64,000 nt of DNA from Rhodosalinus sp041365695 (GCF_041365695.1 NZ_JBGFSJ010000002.1:434001-498000); one strand, 5' to 3'; numbered from the stretch's first letter, positions 8,361-16,472 are shown. Notes: a model not told the origin generated them from the sequence alone. Made by a program: numbers and translations.

Positions 8361-10055
8361 TCACCGGTAGCCCAGCCGGTCCATGGCGGCGGCAAGCTCG
8401 GAGCGGAAGGCCGTCTCGTCCACCTGGCCGAGCGGAACCGCCCCCGGGTTGCCGCTGCGAAAGCGGCGGTCCTCGGGTTCCACCAGCGTTGCCGTCACGA
8501 AGATCGCCACCTGCTGCGTCCGGCTGCGCGAGGTGTCGTTGCGGCCCAGAAACGGAAGGTTGCGAAGCCCCGGTATCCCGCTGCGGCCTTGCTGGCTGCG
8601 AAGATCGGAAAGCCCCGCCACGGCCGCGGTCCCGCCGTTCTGAAGCTGCACGGTGTTCTGCACCGTGCGACGGTTGACAACGGGCAGGTTCTGCTCGCCC
8701 CGCGCCACCACGTCGGAGACCTCGAGCTCCATGTCGAGCGTGAGCGTCCTGTCGCGGCCCACCTGCGGTGTGATGCGCAGGATCGTGCCGGTCTCGATCT
8801 CCTCGAGGTCGCTGCGGATGAAGCTGTCGTTCTCGGTCAGGATCTGGAAGAACTCGGCGGTGGTCACGCGGATCACGGATTCGATCCCGTCCTGCGCAAG
8901 AACCTGCGGGCTTGCCACGATGGCGGCCTGGTTGTTCTCGGACAGCAGGTTCAGCGTGAGGCCGAGCGCGTTCGTGAAAATCCGGTCGCTGGTGTAGCCG
9001 AGCGCGATCTCGGAAATGTCGGTGGTGCCGTCGGTCCGGTTCGCGCCGGCGGTCAGGCCGGGCGGCTGGAACTGGGTGCCGAGATCGAGAAAGGCGGTGG
9101 TGTCGAGCACGACCACACGCGCCTCCAGCATGATGTGCTTGCGCGGCTGGTCGATCTTGGCGATGTCGGCGTGGATCTGGCGCGCGATGGCGGGCGGCGC
9201 GTTGACCGACAGCGTGTTCGACACCGCGTCGGCGCGCACATGGGTGGCGAGGTTCTCGGGCAGCAGGTTCGTCACCACCTCCGCCGTCACGTGGTCTAGC
9301 TTTATCAGGCCGGTATCGTAGACGTCGCGCGCATCGACGTTCTTGGGTGGAAGCGGACGGTCGAGGCGCTGGACGAGTTGCAATGCCTCCTGCCGGACGG
9401 AGGCGGGGCCGCTGATCGACAGGCTGTTGCGGACCTGGTCGGCGCGCACGTAACCCTGCAGCCGCTCGGGCAGAAGCTCCCGCGCGCTGGCCGCCTCGAT
9501 GTAGGTGAGCGCGGCGAAGACGGTCTGGTCGGAGTTCGGGCGGTCGATCGTCTCGACGTCCTGCAGGATGACCTGCAGAAGTTCCGGCGGCGCCGAGATG
9601 ACGAGCCGCCGGTTCGCGCTGTCGGCGCGCACGTATTTGCGCAGCGGCTCCACCAGCAGGTCGCGCGCGGCGGAGGCTTCGAGATTGCGCAGGGCGATGA
9701 CTTCCGTGTCCGACACTTCCGCGAAGAGGTCGGCGCGGGGATCCGGATTGTAGACGAGGAAGTAGTCGGGCCGGCGCACGACGCGATAGCCGGTGCCGGC
9801 CAGCACCAGGTCGAGCGCGTCCTCGATCGTGGCATCCTCGATGGTGACCGTCACGATGCCCTGCACGCCGGGGTCGGCCACGATGTTGGCCCCCGTCTGC
9901 GCCGCGATATCCTCGAGCGCGGTGCGAAGATCGGTCTGGAAGAAGACGTTGTCGACGATGGCGCGGCCCTGGGCCTGCGCGACGGTGGCGAAAGCGAATG
10001 CGAGCGCGCACAGGACGCACGCAAAAAGCCTGCCGGTTCTCGGTCTCACCTGCAT
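8361..10055 (-). CDS. Outer-membrane secretin, type II/III family, stand-alone
   Basis: Forms a gated multimeric pore in the outer membrane. 564 residues from ATG 10055 (AGGCAGGA upstream; it begins the signal peptide). Signal peptide 1-29; N0/STN-type domain about 38-105 (LRTALEDIAAQTGANIVADP); three repeated N1-type modules about 115-180, 185-245 and 252-315, each with a VRAD..N.L.I pattern; secretin domain about 320-530 with AAIVASPQVLAQDG, ITPQVGRDRTLTL, the VQLQNGGTAAVAGL segment and SGIPGLRNLPFLGR. No ATPase, inner-membrane platform or pseudopilin genes are in the window. It is divergent from a set of exported proteins and may serve their export. Confidence 0.9.
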   Translation of the reverse strand: MQVRPRTGRLFACVLCALAFAFATVAQAQGRAIVDNVFFQTDLRTALEDIAAQTGANIVADPGVQGIVTVTIEDATIEDALDLVLAGTGYRVVRRPDYFLVYNPDPRADLFAEVSDTEVIALRNLEASAARDLLVEPLRKYVRADSANRRLVISAPPELLQVILQDVETIDRPNSDQTVFAALTYIEAASARELLPERLQGYVRADQVRNSLSISGPASVRQEALQLVQRLDRPLPPKNVDARDVYDTGLIKLDHVTAEVVTNLLPENLATHVRADAVSNTLSVNAPPAIARQIHADIAKIDQPRKHIMLEARVVVLDTTAFLDLGTQFQPPGLTAGANRTDGTTDISEIALGYTSDRIFTNALGLTLNLLSENNQAAIVASPQVLAQDGIESVIRVTTAEFFQILTENDSFIRSDLEEIETGTILRITPQVGRDRTLTLDMELEVSDVVARGEQNLPVVNRRTVQNTVQLQNGGTAAVAGLSDLRSQQGRSGIPGLRNLPFLGRNDTSRSRTQQVAIFVTATLVEPEDRRFRSGNPGAVPLGQVDETAFRSELAAAMDRLGYR

Positions 10056-10664
10056 TTTCCTGCCTCGAAAGGTCGCCGGTAGATCCGGCCTGTCCTTGCC
10101 GCACCGCGCTGCTCTGTGGATCGTTTTTCGCGGCACATTCTATTTTCAGTTTAGCTACCATGCGGAAGATTTTGAAAACAGTCAAATTTGTCCGGGCCGG
10201 GGGAAGTGTCGTCAAATTGCCACCCTGCCGGGGCGCGCTGGGGATGTCCTGGCCGGCGCGGCGTGACCTGTTCCGTGCGGCCGGGTGGGCGCCGCCGCAT
10301 CGGGTCCGGGTCTCTTGCGGCGGGAGCCATCGCGAGGAGGGTGCTGCGCCGCCGCGCCCATGCCGGAGGTTCACGGCGAAGCGCCCCATTGATCGGAACG
10401 GGGCGGCCGCCGGGACGAGGCGCAACCTTAAAGATATTTAATAATTATTCAACAACTTTTGCGCGATACTTGAATTGTATCAGTGGTATAGGCAGTGCCG
10501 CAGGGCAGGGCGCGCGCATTGTCGCCTTCTCGGCCTCAATTCGGCCCCGGGCCGCTCAATTTTTCGACAATCTCTCTCATTAACCCTCTGAGGGCCCGGG
10601 CCGCGACCCGAAACCCCGCGGCGCGACCCTTTTTGAGCATTGCCTCGAACACTGGAGGACAGAC
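10056..10664. other. Divergent intergenic region between secretin and exported-protein genes
   Basis: About 600 bases with no convincing gene. Two AT-rich islands stand out in GC-rich surroundings: 10137-10195 (TTTTCAGTTTAGCTACCATG and on) and 10430-10497 (TTTAATAATTATTCAAC and on). They are well placed as promoter regions for the leftward secretin operon and the rightward operon respectively. A GGGCCCGGGCC-type GC-rich segment near 10590 lies within the rightward leader. Confidence 0.5.
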
Positions 10665-11282
10665 ATGAAGAAACTTGCAGCCACGGCGAGCGCCCTCGCC
10701 CTTCTCGGCACGGGCGCCTACGCCCAGTCCGTCGAAGACACCGCCCAAGTCACGCTGACAGCCAGCGTCGGCGAGTATATTGCCATCACTCAAGCTCTTG
10801 ACTCGGCTATTACCGTTGTCGATCCTGCGGGGGACAGCGGGGTGCCGGGCAACAACAACCGGAACGGCTCGTTCACCGACAAGTCGCTCATCGAGGTCAC
10901 GGCGAACGTCGATTTCGATCTCACGCTGGAGTGGGCGACCTGGGACAACGAGGGCCCGGGCCAGCCGAGTGACTGGCCGAGTGCCACAACCTTTAGCCAA
11001 GCCTACTACGTGAACGGTGCGGAGGGCTGCGCCATCGGCGGCACGATCACCTTCGATGTCGACCCGGCCACGAACTCGAACAATACGTCCACGCCGCCGA
11101 GTGGCGCGAGCCCGTGGACCGTGAACGACACCTTCGCGGCGTCTTACTTCACGCCCGGCGCGAACAAACAGTACGGGATCGGCATCGAGGCGTCGCCCAA
11201 TCTTACGGACTGCACGGGTGGCGTCGCCGCGCCCGGCGACTATTCATTGGACGTGGATATCACAGTCGCTGCCGCTTCCTGA
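10665..11282 (+). CDS. Exported beta-rich protein, possible surface or pilin-like subunit
   Basis: 205 residues with a clean signal peptide (residues 1-20, ending GAYAQ) and a strong ribosome site (GGAGGA). The mature part is Thr/Asn/Gly-rich, with two cysteines (GCAIGG and DCTGG) and a C-terminal strand pattern, APGDYSLDVDITV, seen in secreted beta-sandwich subunits. The next gene ends with APGIYSLEVEITL and shares further similarity, so the two are paralogues. Two hairpins follow the stop, which would make this the most abundant product of the operon. No firm family; DUF4402-like or WxL-like folds are possible guesses. Confidence 0.7.
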   Translation: MKKLAATASALALLGTGAYAQSVEDTAQVTLTASVGEYIAITQALDSAITVVDPAGDSGVPGNNNRNGSFTDKSLIEVTANVDFDLTLEWATWDNEGPGQPSDWPSATTFSQAYYVNGAEGCAIGGTITFDVDPATNSNNTSTPPSGASPWTVNDTFAASYFTPGANKQYGIGIEASPNLTDCTGGVAAPGDYSLDVDITVAAAS

Positions 11283-11300
11283 TCCGGCGTCGAGCTACAC

Positions 11301-11327
11301 GCGGAGGGGCCCGTACCGCCCCTCCGC
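11301..11327 (+). terminator. First intercistronic hairpin
   Basis: GCGGAGGGGC, 7-base loop, GCCCCTCCGC: a perfect 10-bp stem 18 bases after the stop of the exported protein gene. No T run follows, so it may stabilise the upstream mRNA or attenuate transcription instead of ending it completely. Confidence 0.5.
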
Positions 11328-11335
11328 CATCGCGT

Positions 11336-11372
11336 CACAGCCGCGCGGCCCGCACCCGGGCGCGCGGCTGTG
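11336..11372 (+). terminator. Second intercistronic hairpin
   Basis: CACAGCCGCGCG, 13-base loop, CGCGCGGCTGTG: a perfect 12-bp stem only 8 bases after the first hairpin, followed by TTG. It ends 37 bases before the next start codon. Confidence 0.5.
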
Positions 11373-11409
11373 TTGCCTTCGACGCCCCGCTCGGATTAGC
11401 TGACCGCGC

Positions 11410-12087
11410 ATGACGAGACCCTTTCGCACCCTAATTCCGCTTCTCCTCGCCGCCGGCCTTGCCGTGCCCGCCGTGGCGCAGCAAGGCGGACAGATCGTGC
11501 CGCGGCCGGGCGGGCGGGATGCGCTGCTGGTGCAGGTGCTCGACCGGCAGGTGGACTACGTCGTGGCCGATCTGCTGGGTGCGCCGGGCTTCGAGACCAC
11601 CGAAGACACGGCGCGGTTCCGCGTGCTGTCCACCGTGCCCTACACCGTCACGATCGGCTTTCCGACATGGCAACCGGCCCCGCCCGCGCCCGCGAACTAC
11701 CGCCAGCCGGCCTTTTCGGACGGCGCCCACCGGATCGGCGGGCGGGTCTACCTCGACCGCGACCGCGCGGAGGGTGGCAGGGGCCGGCCGGACTGGCTCG
11801 GCCCGCCGGGGCGCCCGGACTGGCTGGGCGAGACCGGCCCGCCCGACTGGCTGGACGATCCCGGCCGTCCGGGACGCCCCGGCGGGCCGGGGGGCGGCGG
11901 CAATGGTGGCGGGGAGGCCCGCATCTACCAGGACGCCGATGGCCGGCTCGCCGCCGAGGGGGCGCGCGGCGCCGCGCTCTGGGGCGTCGGGGCCGATCTG
12001 GGCCCGCGCTTCACCGACAACCCCACCGGGCTGCCCGCACCCGGCATCTACAGCCTGGAGGTGGAGATCACGCTTCAGCCGCGCTGA
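11410..12087 (+). CDS. Exported protein with Pro/Gly/Trp-rich insertion, paralogue of the preceding gene
   Basis: 225 residues; signal peptide 1-24 (AVPAVAQQ). Residues about 55-85 (ARFRVLSTVPYTVTIGFPTW) and the C-terminus (APGIYSLEVEITL) match the preceding protein in order and spacing. In the middle (about residues 117-165) is a low-complexity insertion with a repeated PDWLG/PPGRPDWL unit followed by a Pro/Gly run. Unlike its neighbour it has no cysteine pair. Ribosome site before ATG 11410 is weak, suggesting low expression relative to the first gene. It may be a minor or tip subunit, or an adaptor; this is inference. Confidence 0.65.
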   Translation: MTRPFRTLIPLLLAAGLAVPAVAQQGGQIVPRPGGRDALLVQVLDRQVDYVVADLLGAPGFETTEDTARFRVLSTVPYTVTIGFPTWQPAPPAPANYRQPAFSDGAHRIGGRVYLDRDRAEGGRGRPDWLGPPGRPDWLGETGPPDWLDDPGRPGRPGGPGGGGNGGGEARIYQDADGRLAAEGARGAALWGVGADLGPRFTDNPTGLPAPGIYSLEVEITLQPR

Positions 12088-12172
12088 GCGTTGAAAACCG
12101 CCGCGGCCTGTCGTAGCGAATGCGTGGCCGCACCGACCCGCGGCGCGACATCCCAGCGAAAGGGCCGTCCCC

Positions 12173-13798
12173 GTGCGCGCAGCCTTGCTTGTCCTCCTCG
12201 CCCTTCTGACCCTCGGCGCGATGGCGCCCGGCGCCGCGGCGCAGGGCTTTCAGGTGCGCCCGCTCACCGTGGAAGGCGAGGTGCCGCCCGGCACCACCGT
12301 GGACATTCCGATCGAGATCACCGGAACCTCGCAGCTCGAGGGGCGGCTTCTGGAGGTGGACGTGGTCCAGCTGGCCCAGACGCCCGATGGCGCCTTCACC
12401 ATCGTGCCCTACGAGGAGGGCGGCCAGGTGCTGCCGCGCTCGGCCGCGCCGTGGATCACCGCGCCCTCCGAGGTGCAGGTGGACGCGCGCCAGACGACGA
12501 TCCTCGAGGTTCTGATGCGCGTGCCCGCTTCCGCGCAGGGCAGCCATGTCGCCGGCCTTCTGCTGACGGCGCGCCCGCCCGAGGATGCCGAGGGGCTGCG
12601 CCTGACCCTGCGCCTTCTGGTTCCGATCATTCTGGGCACGGAGGGGCGTCCCGCCCGGCAGGACGTGCGCCTTGCCGATGCGACGCTGTCCTACCGCCTG
12701 CCGGACGTCACGGGCGCAGAGGGCGCCGCCGCCGCGCCGTTTCCCGAGACGACGGTGGTGACCGCGCGGGTGGAGAACCGCGGTGGCACCTACTCCCGCT
12801 TCGGCGGCGACATCTGGGTGGACTACAAGGATGCCAGCGATACCTGGCGGCAGATCCGCCGCGTGCCCATCGAGGAGCGGCGCCTTCTTCCCGAAACGAC
12901 GCTCATGGTGCCGGTGGACCTCGGGCGGCTTCTGCCCGCGGGCGACTACCGCGTGCGCGGAGAGCTTTACGTGGACGGGCGGCGCACGGTGCCCCTGCGC
13001 CGCGAGATCGCCTTCGAGGGGCATCCCGACATCAAGGACCTGGTGACCGACATCGAACTCGGGCTCAGCCCCGAGGTGTTCGAGTACGACTACCGCGCCG
13101 GCGCGCGGCGCACCGGCAGCGTGACGGTCGAGAACCCCTCGATCGATCCCGTCGACGTGACGGTGGAGGTCGCGCTGCCCGAAGGGATGGGCGGGCGCGC
13201 GAGCGCCGAGCTGCGCGGAGAGGACCTGTCGGCGGCCGGCTGGATCGACGTGGCGCCCGCGCGGTTCACCCTGCGACCGGGCCAGTCGCGGAACCTGCGG
13301 CTGCTCGCGCGGTTTCCCGGCACCGACGCGGCGCACCGGAACTACTACGCCGAACTCCGGCTCGACGCGCGCTACGGCGACGGTCAGCGCGCGGGGTCGG
13401 CCACCGCCCTCGTCGAGGTGACGCGCCCCGAGGGCGAGGACGTGGCCCGTGCCGAGCTCGAGCCCTTGCGCGTCTCCAGCCTCGAGGAAGCGGGCCACTA
13501 CGCGCTCGCGCTGCGGGCGGTCAACACGGGCAACGTTCTGCTGCGCCCCGAGGCGCGCTACACCCTTCTTGCCGCCGACGGCGCGGAGCTGCGCCGGGGA
13601 GATCTCGCCAGCGAGGCGGCCGGGCCGCTGATGCCGCTCGCGGCCCGGAGCTTCGGCGCCACGCTCGACCTTTCGGAGTTGCCCGAGGGGGAGTACGTGC
13701 TCCTGACCATTCTGCGCGACAGCGGGCGGGAGGTCGGCGAGGTGACCCAACGCCTGTCCCGCAGCGCGGAAGGCGTCGCGGTGGAGACGGTGCGCTGA
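12173..13798 (+). CDS. Large periplasmic Ig-like protein (chaperone-like or DUF916/NEW3-like)
   Basis: 541 residues with signal peptide 1-24 (APGAAAQG) and no membrane anchor. The N-terminal third (residues 25-160) reads as an Ig-like domain that opens FQVRPLTVEGEVPPGTTV, with PSEVQVDARQTTILEVLMRVP and SHVAGLLLTARPP, resembling the first domain of DUF916 proteins or fimbrial chaperones. Further beta-sandwich segments follow (VTARVENRGGTYSRFGG; GSVTVENPSIDPVDVTVEV; LALRAVNTGNVLL), as in COG1470-type proteins. GTG start. In Gram-positive WxL clusters a DUF916 protein accompanies small WxL proteins; a similar division of labour is possible here but unproven. Confidence 0.6.
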   Translation: MRAALLVLLALLTLGAMAPGAAAQGFQVRPLTVEGEVPPGTTVDIPIEITGTSQLEGRLLEVDVVQLAQTPDGAFTIVPYEEGGQVLPRSAAPWITAPSEVQVDARQTTILEVLMRVPASAQGSHVAGLLLTARPPEDAEGLRLTLRLLVPIILGTEGRPARQDVRLADATLSYRLPDVTGAEGAAAAPFPETTVVTARVENRGGTYSRFGGDIWVDYKDASDTWRQIRRVPIEERRLLPETTLMVPVDLGRLLPAGDYRVRGELYVDGRRTVPLRREIAFEGHPDIKDLVTDIELGLSPEVFEYDYRAGARRTGSVTVENPSIDPVDVTVEVALPEGMGGRASAELRGEDLSAAGWIDVAPARFTLRPGQSRNLRLLARFPGTDAAHRNYYAELRLDARYGDGQRAGSATALVEVTRPEGEDVARAELEPLRVSSLEEAGHYALALRAVNTGNVLLRPEARYTLLAADGAELRRGDLASEAAGPLMPLAARSFGATLDLSELPEGEYVLLTILRDSGREVGEVTQRLSRSAEGVAVETVR

Positions 13799-13963
13799 CG
13801 GCGAAATCGCCGTCCGTATCCTGTTAACGCATCGGCTGCACACTGTCGCCGCGCACCGGCCTTGCGCGCCGGCGGCGTGAAAGTGACGAGTGATTCGACA
13901 AACGCTGGCGCCGCCGGGCGCGGTTATGTTAGTGTTCTCACTACATATAGGTGAGGCCATAAA

Positions 13964-14332
13964 ATGTTGAGCAGCTACCGCCTCCTCGCCCTAGCGATAG
14001 GCTTCCTCGCCGCGCCGCTGGCCGCCGCGGCAGAAATCGACAGTTCGGTTTCGGGCACCTGGGCGCTTGAACGCGACATACCCGAGAACGCGTATGTGCT
14101 GGCCGGACGCGGGGCGCTCGGCAACTACCTCATCTGCTTCGATGCCGGGAATGTGGGCCGCGTCGTCGTCGCGGTGGGCGGCGAGCGAAGCGTGCTTGCC
14201 CGCGGCTCCTGCACGCTTTTCGCGCCGACGGCCGAGAACGGGATCGTGGTGAACTTCGACGACGAGGCGGAAAGCGGGGTGGCGCTCGGCACGTTCCGGA
14301 TGATCCTGCAGGTCGACGACGCCGACGACTGA
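13964..14332 (+). CDS. Small exported protein of unknown function
   Basis: 122 residues: signal peptide 1-24 (LAAPLAAAAE), then a beta-rich domain with two cysteines (LICFDAG and GSCTLFAP) that probably form a disulfide. Acidic C-terminus. GTGAGG lies upstream of ATG 13964, and an AT-rich patch (TTATGTTAGTG to CATATAGG, 13923-13950) may be its own promoter. It follows the Ig-like protein gene by 165 bases and may belong to the same system. No family recognised. Confidence 0.6.
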   Translation: MLSSYRLLALAIGFLAAPLAAAAEIDSSVSGTWALERDIPENAYVLAGRGALGNYLICFDAGNVGRVVVAVGGERSVLARGSCTLFAPTAENGIVVNFDDEAESGVALGTFRMILQVDDADD

Positions 14333-14395
14333 CCTCCGCGCCGGGTCACCGGCGGGGAGAAACGCCGGGGTCCCGGGGGGGCGCGGCCGGCGCGC

Positions 14396-15181
14396 TCATT
14401 CGCTGGCGGGCGGCGTGCAGGGGTAGGCGCGCCCGTCGGGCAGCGTGCAAAGCGCCGACAGGAAGCCCTGCGGAAGCGCCCCGTAGGCGGGCAGGGCGTG
14501 GCTGCGGTCCTGACGGTCGAGGTAGTCGGCGCAGGCCGCGATCCGGTAGGTTTCCCGCCGCCAGTCCGAGACGTACCACTGCGCGAAGGCGCGCGCGGCG
14601 GCACGGACCGGATCGCTTGTTTCGGCCATCGCACCGGCGAACGCGGCGGCGATGTCCTGCTGCCCCGGCCAGGCGGCAAGCGCGTCCCAGACGGCGGGTG
14701 CGCCCTCGGCGCGGAGCGCCCAGGCGACGTGGAGCGTGACGGCCGTGGCGTCCGCCTCGAGGGAGAGCGTGGCACGCGCGGTTTCGCCCATCGACAGCGC
14801 CGGACCCGGGCAGGCGCCGGTGCGCGCCTGGTGCAGGTGGCGCAGCTCGTGGATCAGCACCGCCTGCCGCATGGGCGGGGCGAGGGCGGCGCGCAGGACG
14901 ATGCGGTTCTCCTCCACGCCGAGATAGCCCTGCGCGTCGAGAAGCGCGTCCACGAGGCAGATCTCGGGGGCGCCCTCGGCCAGCGCGCGCGCGAGGCTCT
15001 CGAACCGGGCGAGGGCGGGGCGGAGGCTGTCCACGAGATCCGCGACCTCCTGCTCGCGCGCCGTCACCGGCGCGTCGTGGGGTGCGGCGAGGCATTGCCC
15101 GCCGAAGCCGTCAGGCTGGGCGAACACGGGGAGCGCCCAGAGGCTGGCGGCCACCAGCACCGCGAGGCTTCGTTTCCGCAT
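14396..15181 (-). CDS. Exported putative metallopeptidase (HExxH)
   Basis: 261 residues, signal peptide 1-22 (ALPVFAQ). The zinc-protease motif HELRH is at residues 111-115, inside a predicted helix (RQAVLIHELRHLHQ), and an acidic residue that could be the third ligand follows in LSLEADATA. Several cysteines (C30, C75, PGACPGP region and C-terminus) suggest disulfides, as expected in the periplasm. Similar to uncharacterised Rhodobacteraceae 'putative metallopeptidase' proteins. Points left, toward the four-gene exported cluster, ending 63 bases from the small exported protein gene. Confidence 0.65.
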   Translation of the reverse strand: MRKRSLAVLVAASLWALPVFAQPDGFGGQCLAAPHDAPVTAREQEVADLVDSLRPALARFESLARALAEGAPEICLVDALLDAQGYLGVEENRIVLRAALAPPMRQAVLIHELRHLHQARTGACPGPALSMGETARATLSLEADATAVTLHVAWALRAEGAPAVWDALAAWPGQQDIAAAFAGAMAETSDPVRAAARAFAQWYVSDWRRETYRIAACADYLDRQDRSHALPAYGALPQGFLSALCTLPDGRAYPCTPPASE

Positions 15182-15248
15182 GGTCACTCTCCCGCCGCGT
15201 GAGGGAAGCCTAGCGGGATCGGCGGGAATGTCACGAGGGGCAGGGCGC

Positions 15249-15677
15249 TCAGGCGACGGGCGCGGCGACGCAGGCGCGGAACCGTTCGACCGGCTCCGCC
15301 GCGCCGTCGAGCGGGAACGCCACCGCCGTGTCGCCGAGACGCGCGGTGGCGGTGTCGTTGAACTGAAGCCCGTCGAGGACATTGCCGAAGCCGCGATCGG
15401 TTACGGTGAGCGCGCGGCCCGCCTCGCCCAGGCCGTGGCGCGTGGTCGAGATCGTGAGCCCGCGGGGCCCCTCGAAGCGGATGGCGAAAACCGGCCCCCC
15501 GGGCCAGGGCGCGCCCGCCCGGGTGATGGTGATCGCGTATTCCGGGATGGCTGGATCGTGGGTCACGACCACCGCCGCCTCCCCCGTCGAGTGGGAGAGG
15601 GTGCAGAGCGGATCGGCCGAGAACTTCCATGCATGGAGCGGGCCGGCGAGGAGGCAGAGAGCGAGGGCGAGGCGCAT
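15249..15677 (-). CDS. Small exported protein of unknown function
   Basis: 142 residues, signal peptide about 1-16 (LCLLAGPLHAW). Beta-rich domain with two cysteines (LCTLSH and RACVAAP). ATG 15677 was chosen because it begins the signal peptide; no clear ribosome site is visible upstream. It is read in the same direction as the HExxH gene, 67 bases before it, so they may be co-transcribed. In related genomes such proteins sit beside uvrB; function unknown. Confidence 0.55.
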   Translation of the reverse strand: MRLALALCLLAGPLHAWKFSADPLCTLSHSTGEAAVVVTHDPAIPEYAITITRAGAPWPGGPVFAIRFEGPRGLTISTTRHGLGEAGRALTVTDRGFGNVLDGLQFNDTATARLGDTAVAFPLDGAAEPVERFRACVAAPVA

Positions 15678-15725
15678 AGCGCAGAGATAGGACAGGTGTG
15701 CGCCCCGGCCATAGGGCCGAGCGTA

Positions 15726-15747
15726 GGGTGCGTGATCGCACGCACCC
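15726..15747. repeat. Palindromic repeat unit 1
   Basis: GGGTGCGTG-ATCG-CACGCACCC, perfect 9-bp arms, preceded by TA and followed by GTGGCGG. Belongs to a set of three related palindromes in this gap, resembling REP-type extragenic repeats. Confidence 0.65.
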
Positions 15748-15845
15748 GTGGCGGTCAATCGGACAGAGACATGCCGCGATCCGGCGAGGCGCAGCCGGGA
15801 TGCGCTGGACCCGGAGGGCGCAGCGCGGCGCTGCTGGCATGCACG

Positions 15846-15893
15846 CCCCGAAGCCCCCACGCTGCCCTTGCGGTAGGCGTGGGGGCTTCGGGG
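15846..15893. repeat. Long perfect inverted repeat
   Basis: Two 17-base arms (first arm CCCCGAAGCCCCCACGC) pair perfectly around a 14-base loop. It lies between palindromic repeat units 1 and 2. Such a strong hairpin between divergently or tandemly read genes could be a transcription terminator or part of a mobile palindromic repeat. No T run follows on either side. Confidence 0.65.
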
Positions 15894-15930
15894 GGAGGTC
15901 GGGCGCTGTTCGGCTGCGCCGGGCGTGTAG

Positions 15931-15950
15931 GGCGCGTGATCTCACGCGCC
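15931..15950. repeat. Palindromic repeat unit 2
   Basis: GGCGCGTG-ATCT-CACGCGCC, perfect 8-bp arms. Same flanks as unit 1 (GTAG before, GTGGCGG after), with compensating changes in both arms, so the stem is conserved while the sequence varies. Confidence 0.65.
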
Positions 15951-15966
15951 GTGGCGGCGAGGGATC

Positions 15967-15987
15967 GGTGCGTGGCGAGCACGCACC
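15967..15987. repeat. Palindromic repeat unit 3
   Basis: GGTGCGTG-GCGAG-CACGCACC, perfect 8-bp arms, followed by CTACGC. It can also pair with unit 1 through the GTAGGGTGCGTG / CACGCACCCTAC sequences. Confidence 0.6.
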
Positions 15988-16007
15988 CTACGCGGGCTAT
16001 TCTTTCT

Positions 16008-16472
16008 TTAGATCGAAACTTCTACCTTTTTCTTTTTGCCAACTTCAGAAGGGTCGTCCCAGCAAAGCTCAACTTCTTCTTTGATATTTGTGCCAGACGT
16101 GATGATGGCCGTAATATCTACGCTATCACCCTTCTCCATTCTTTTCATTGGCAATTTGTCAGAAATAAAATTCTCTTTGAACATACTCCGGTCAGCGGCC
16201 AAGATGTTCAAATAAACATTTTCGGCAACTGCTGGACCCTTGTTCGCGATGCGTAGCTTCCAGTTGTTTTTACTCTCCTTGTATATCCTTGCAGAAATAT
16301 CAGCCGTTTTAGATGCCCTGTCATCGCGTTCCAACTGGTCAAGCTGCCGGCGCACTAGCTCGACCTCTCGATCCGTTAGCCTGCTTTGGTCTTTGTTAGC
16401 TCTGTAAGTCTGAAATATCGCAACCGCTGAAAGGGCAAGCGCAATTAGTGAAGCAGCATCTGAAATATTCAC
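16008..16472 (-). CDS. Membrane-anchored hypothetical protein in AT-rich patch
   Basis: 154 residues. One N-terminal membrane segment (residues 7-22, ASLIALALSAVAIFQTY), then a charged coiled-coil-like stretch (TDREVELVRRQLDQLERDD) and a beta-rich domain (NWKLRIANKGPAVAENVYL) resembling small N-anchored proteins found in mobile or defence contexts. Base composition is far lower in G+C than the surroundings, suggesting recent acquisition. GTG start overlaps the stop of the upstream zinc-ribbon gene by four bases (GTGA), so the two are coupled. Function unknown. Confidence 0.7.
   Translation of the reverse strand: MNISDAASLIALALSAVAIFQTYRANKDQSRLTDREVELVRRQLDQLERDDRASKTADISARIYKESKNNWKLRIANKGPAVAENVYLNILAADRSMFKENFISDKLPMKRMEKGDSVDITAIITSGTNIKEEVELCWDDPSEVGKKKKVEVSI

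Noticed and set aside
8205..9299. Plus-strand open frame opposite the secretin gene
   Set aside because: Shadow of the secretin gene with no domain or ribosome site.
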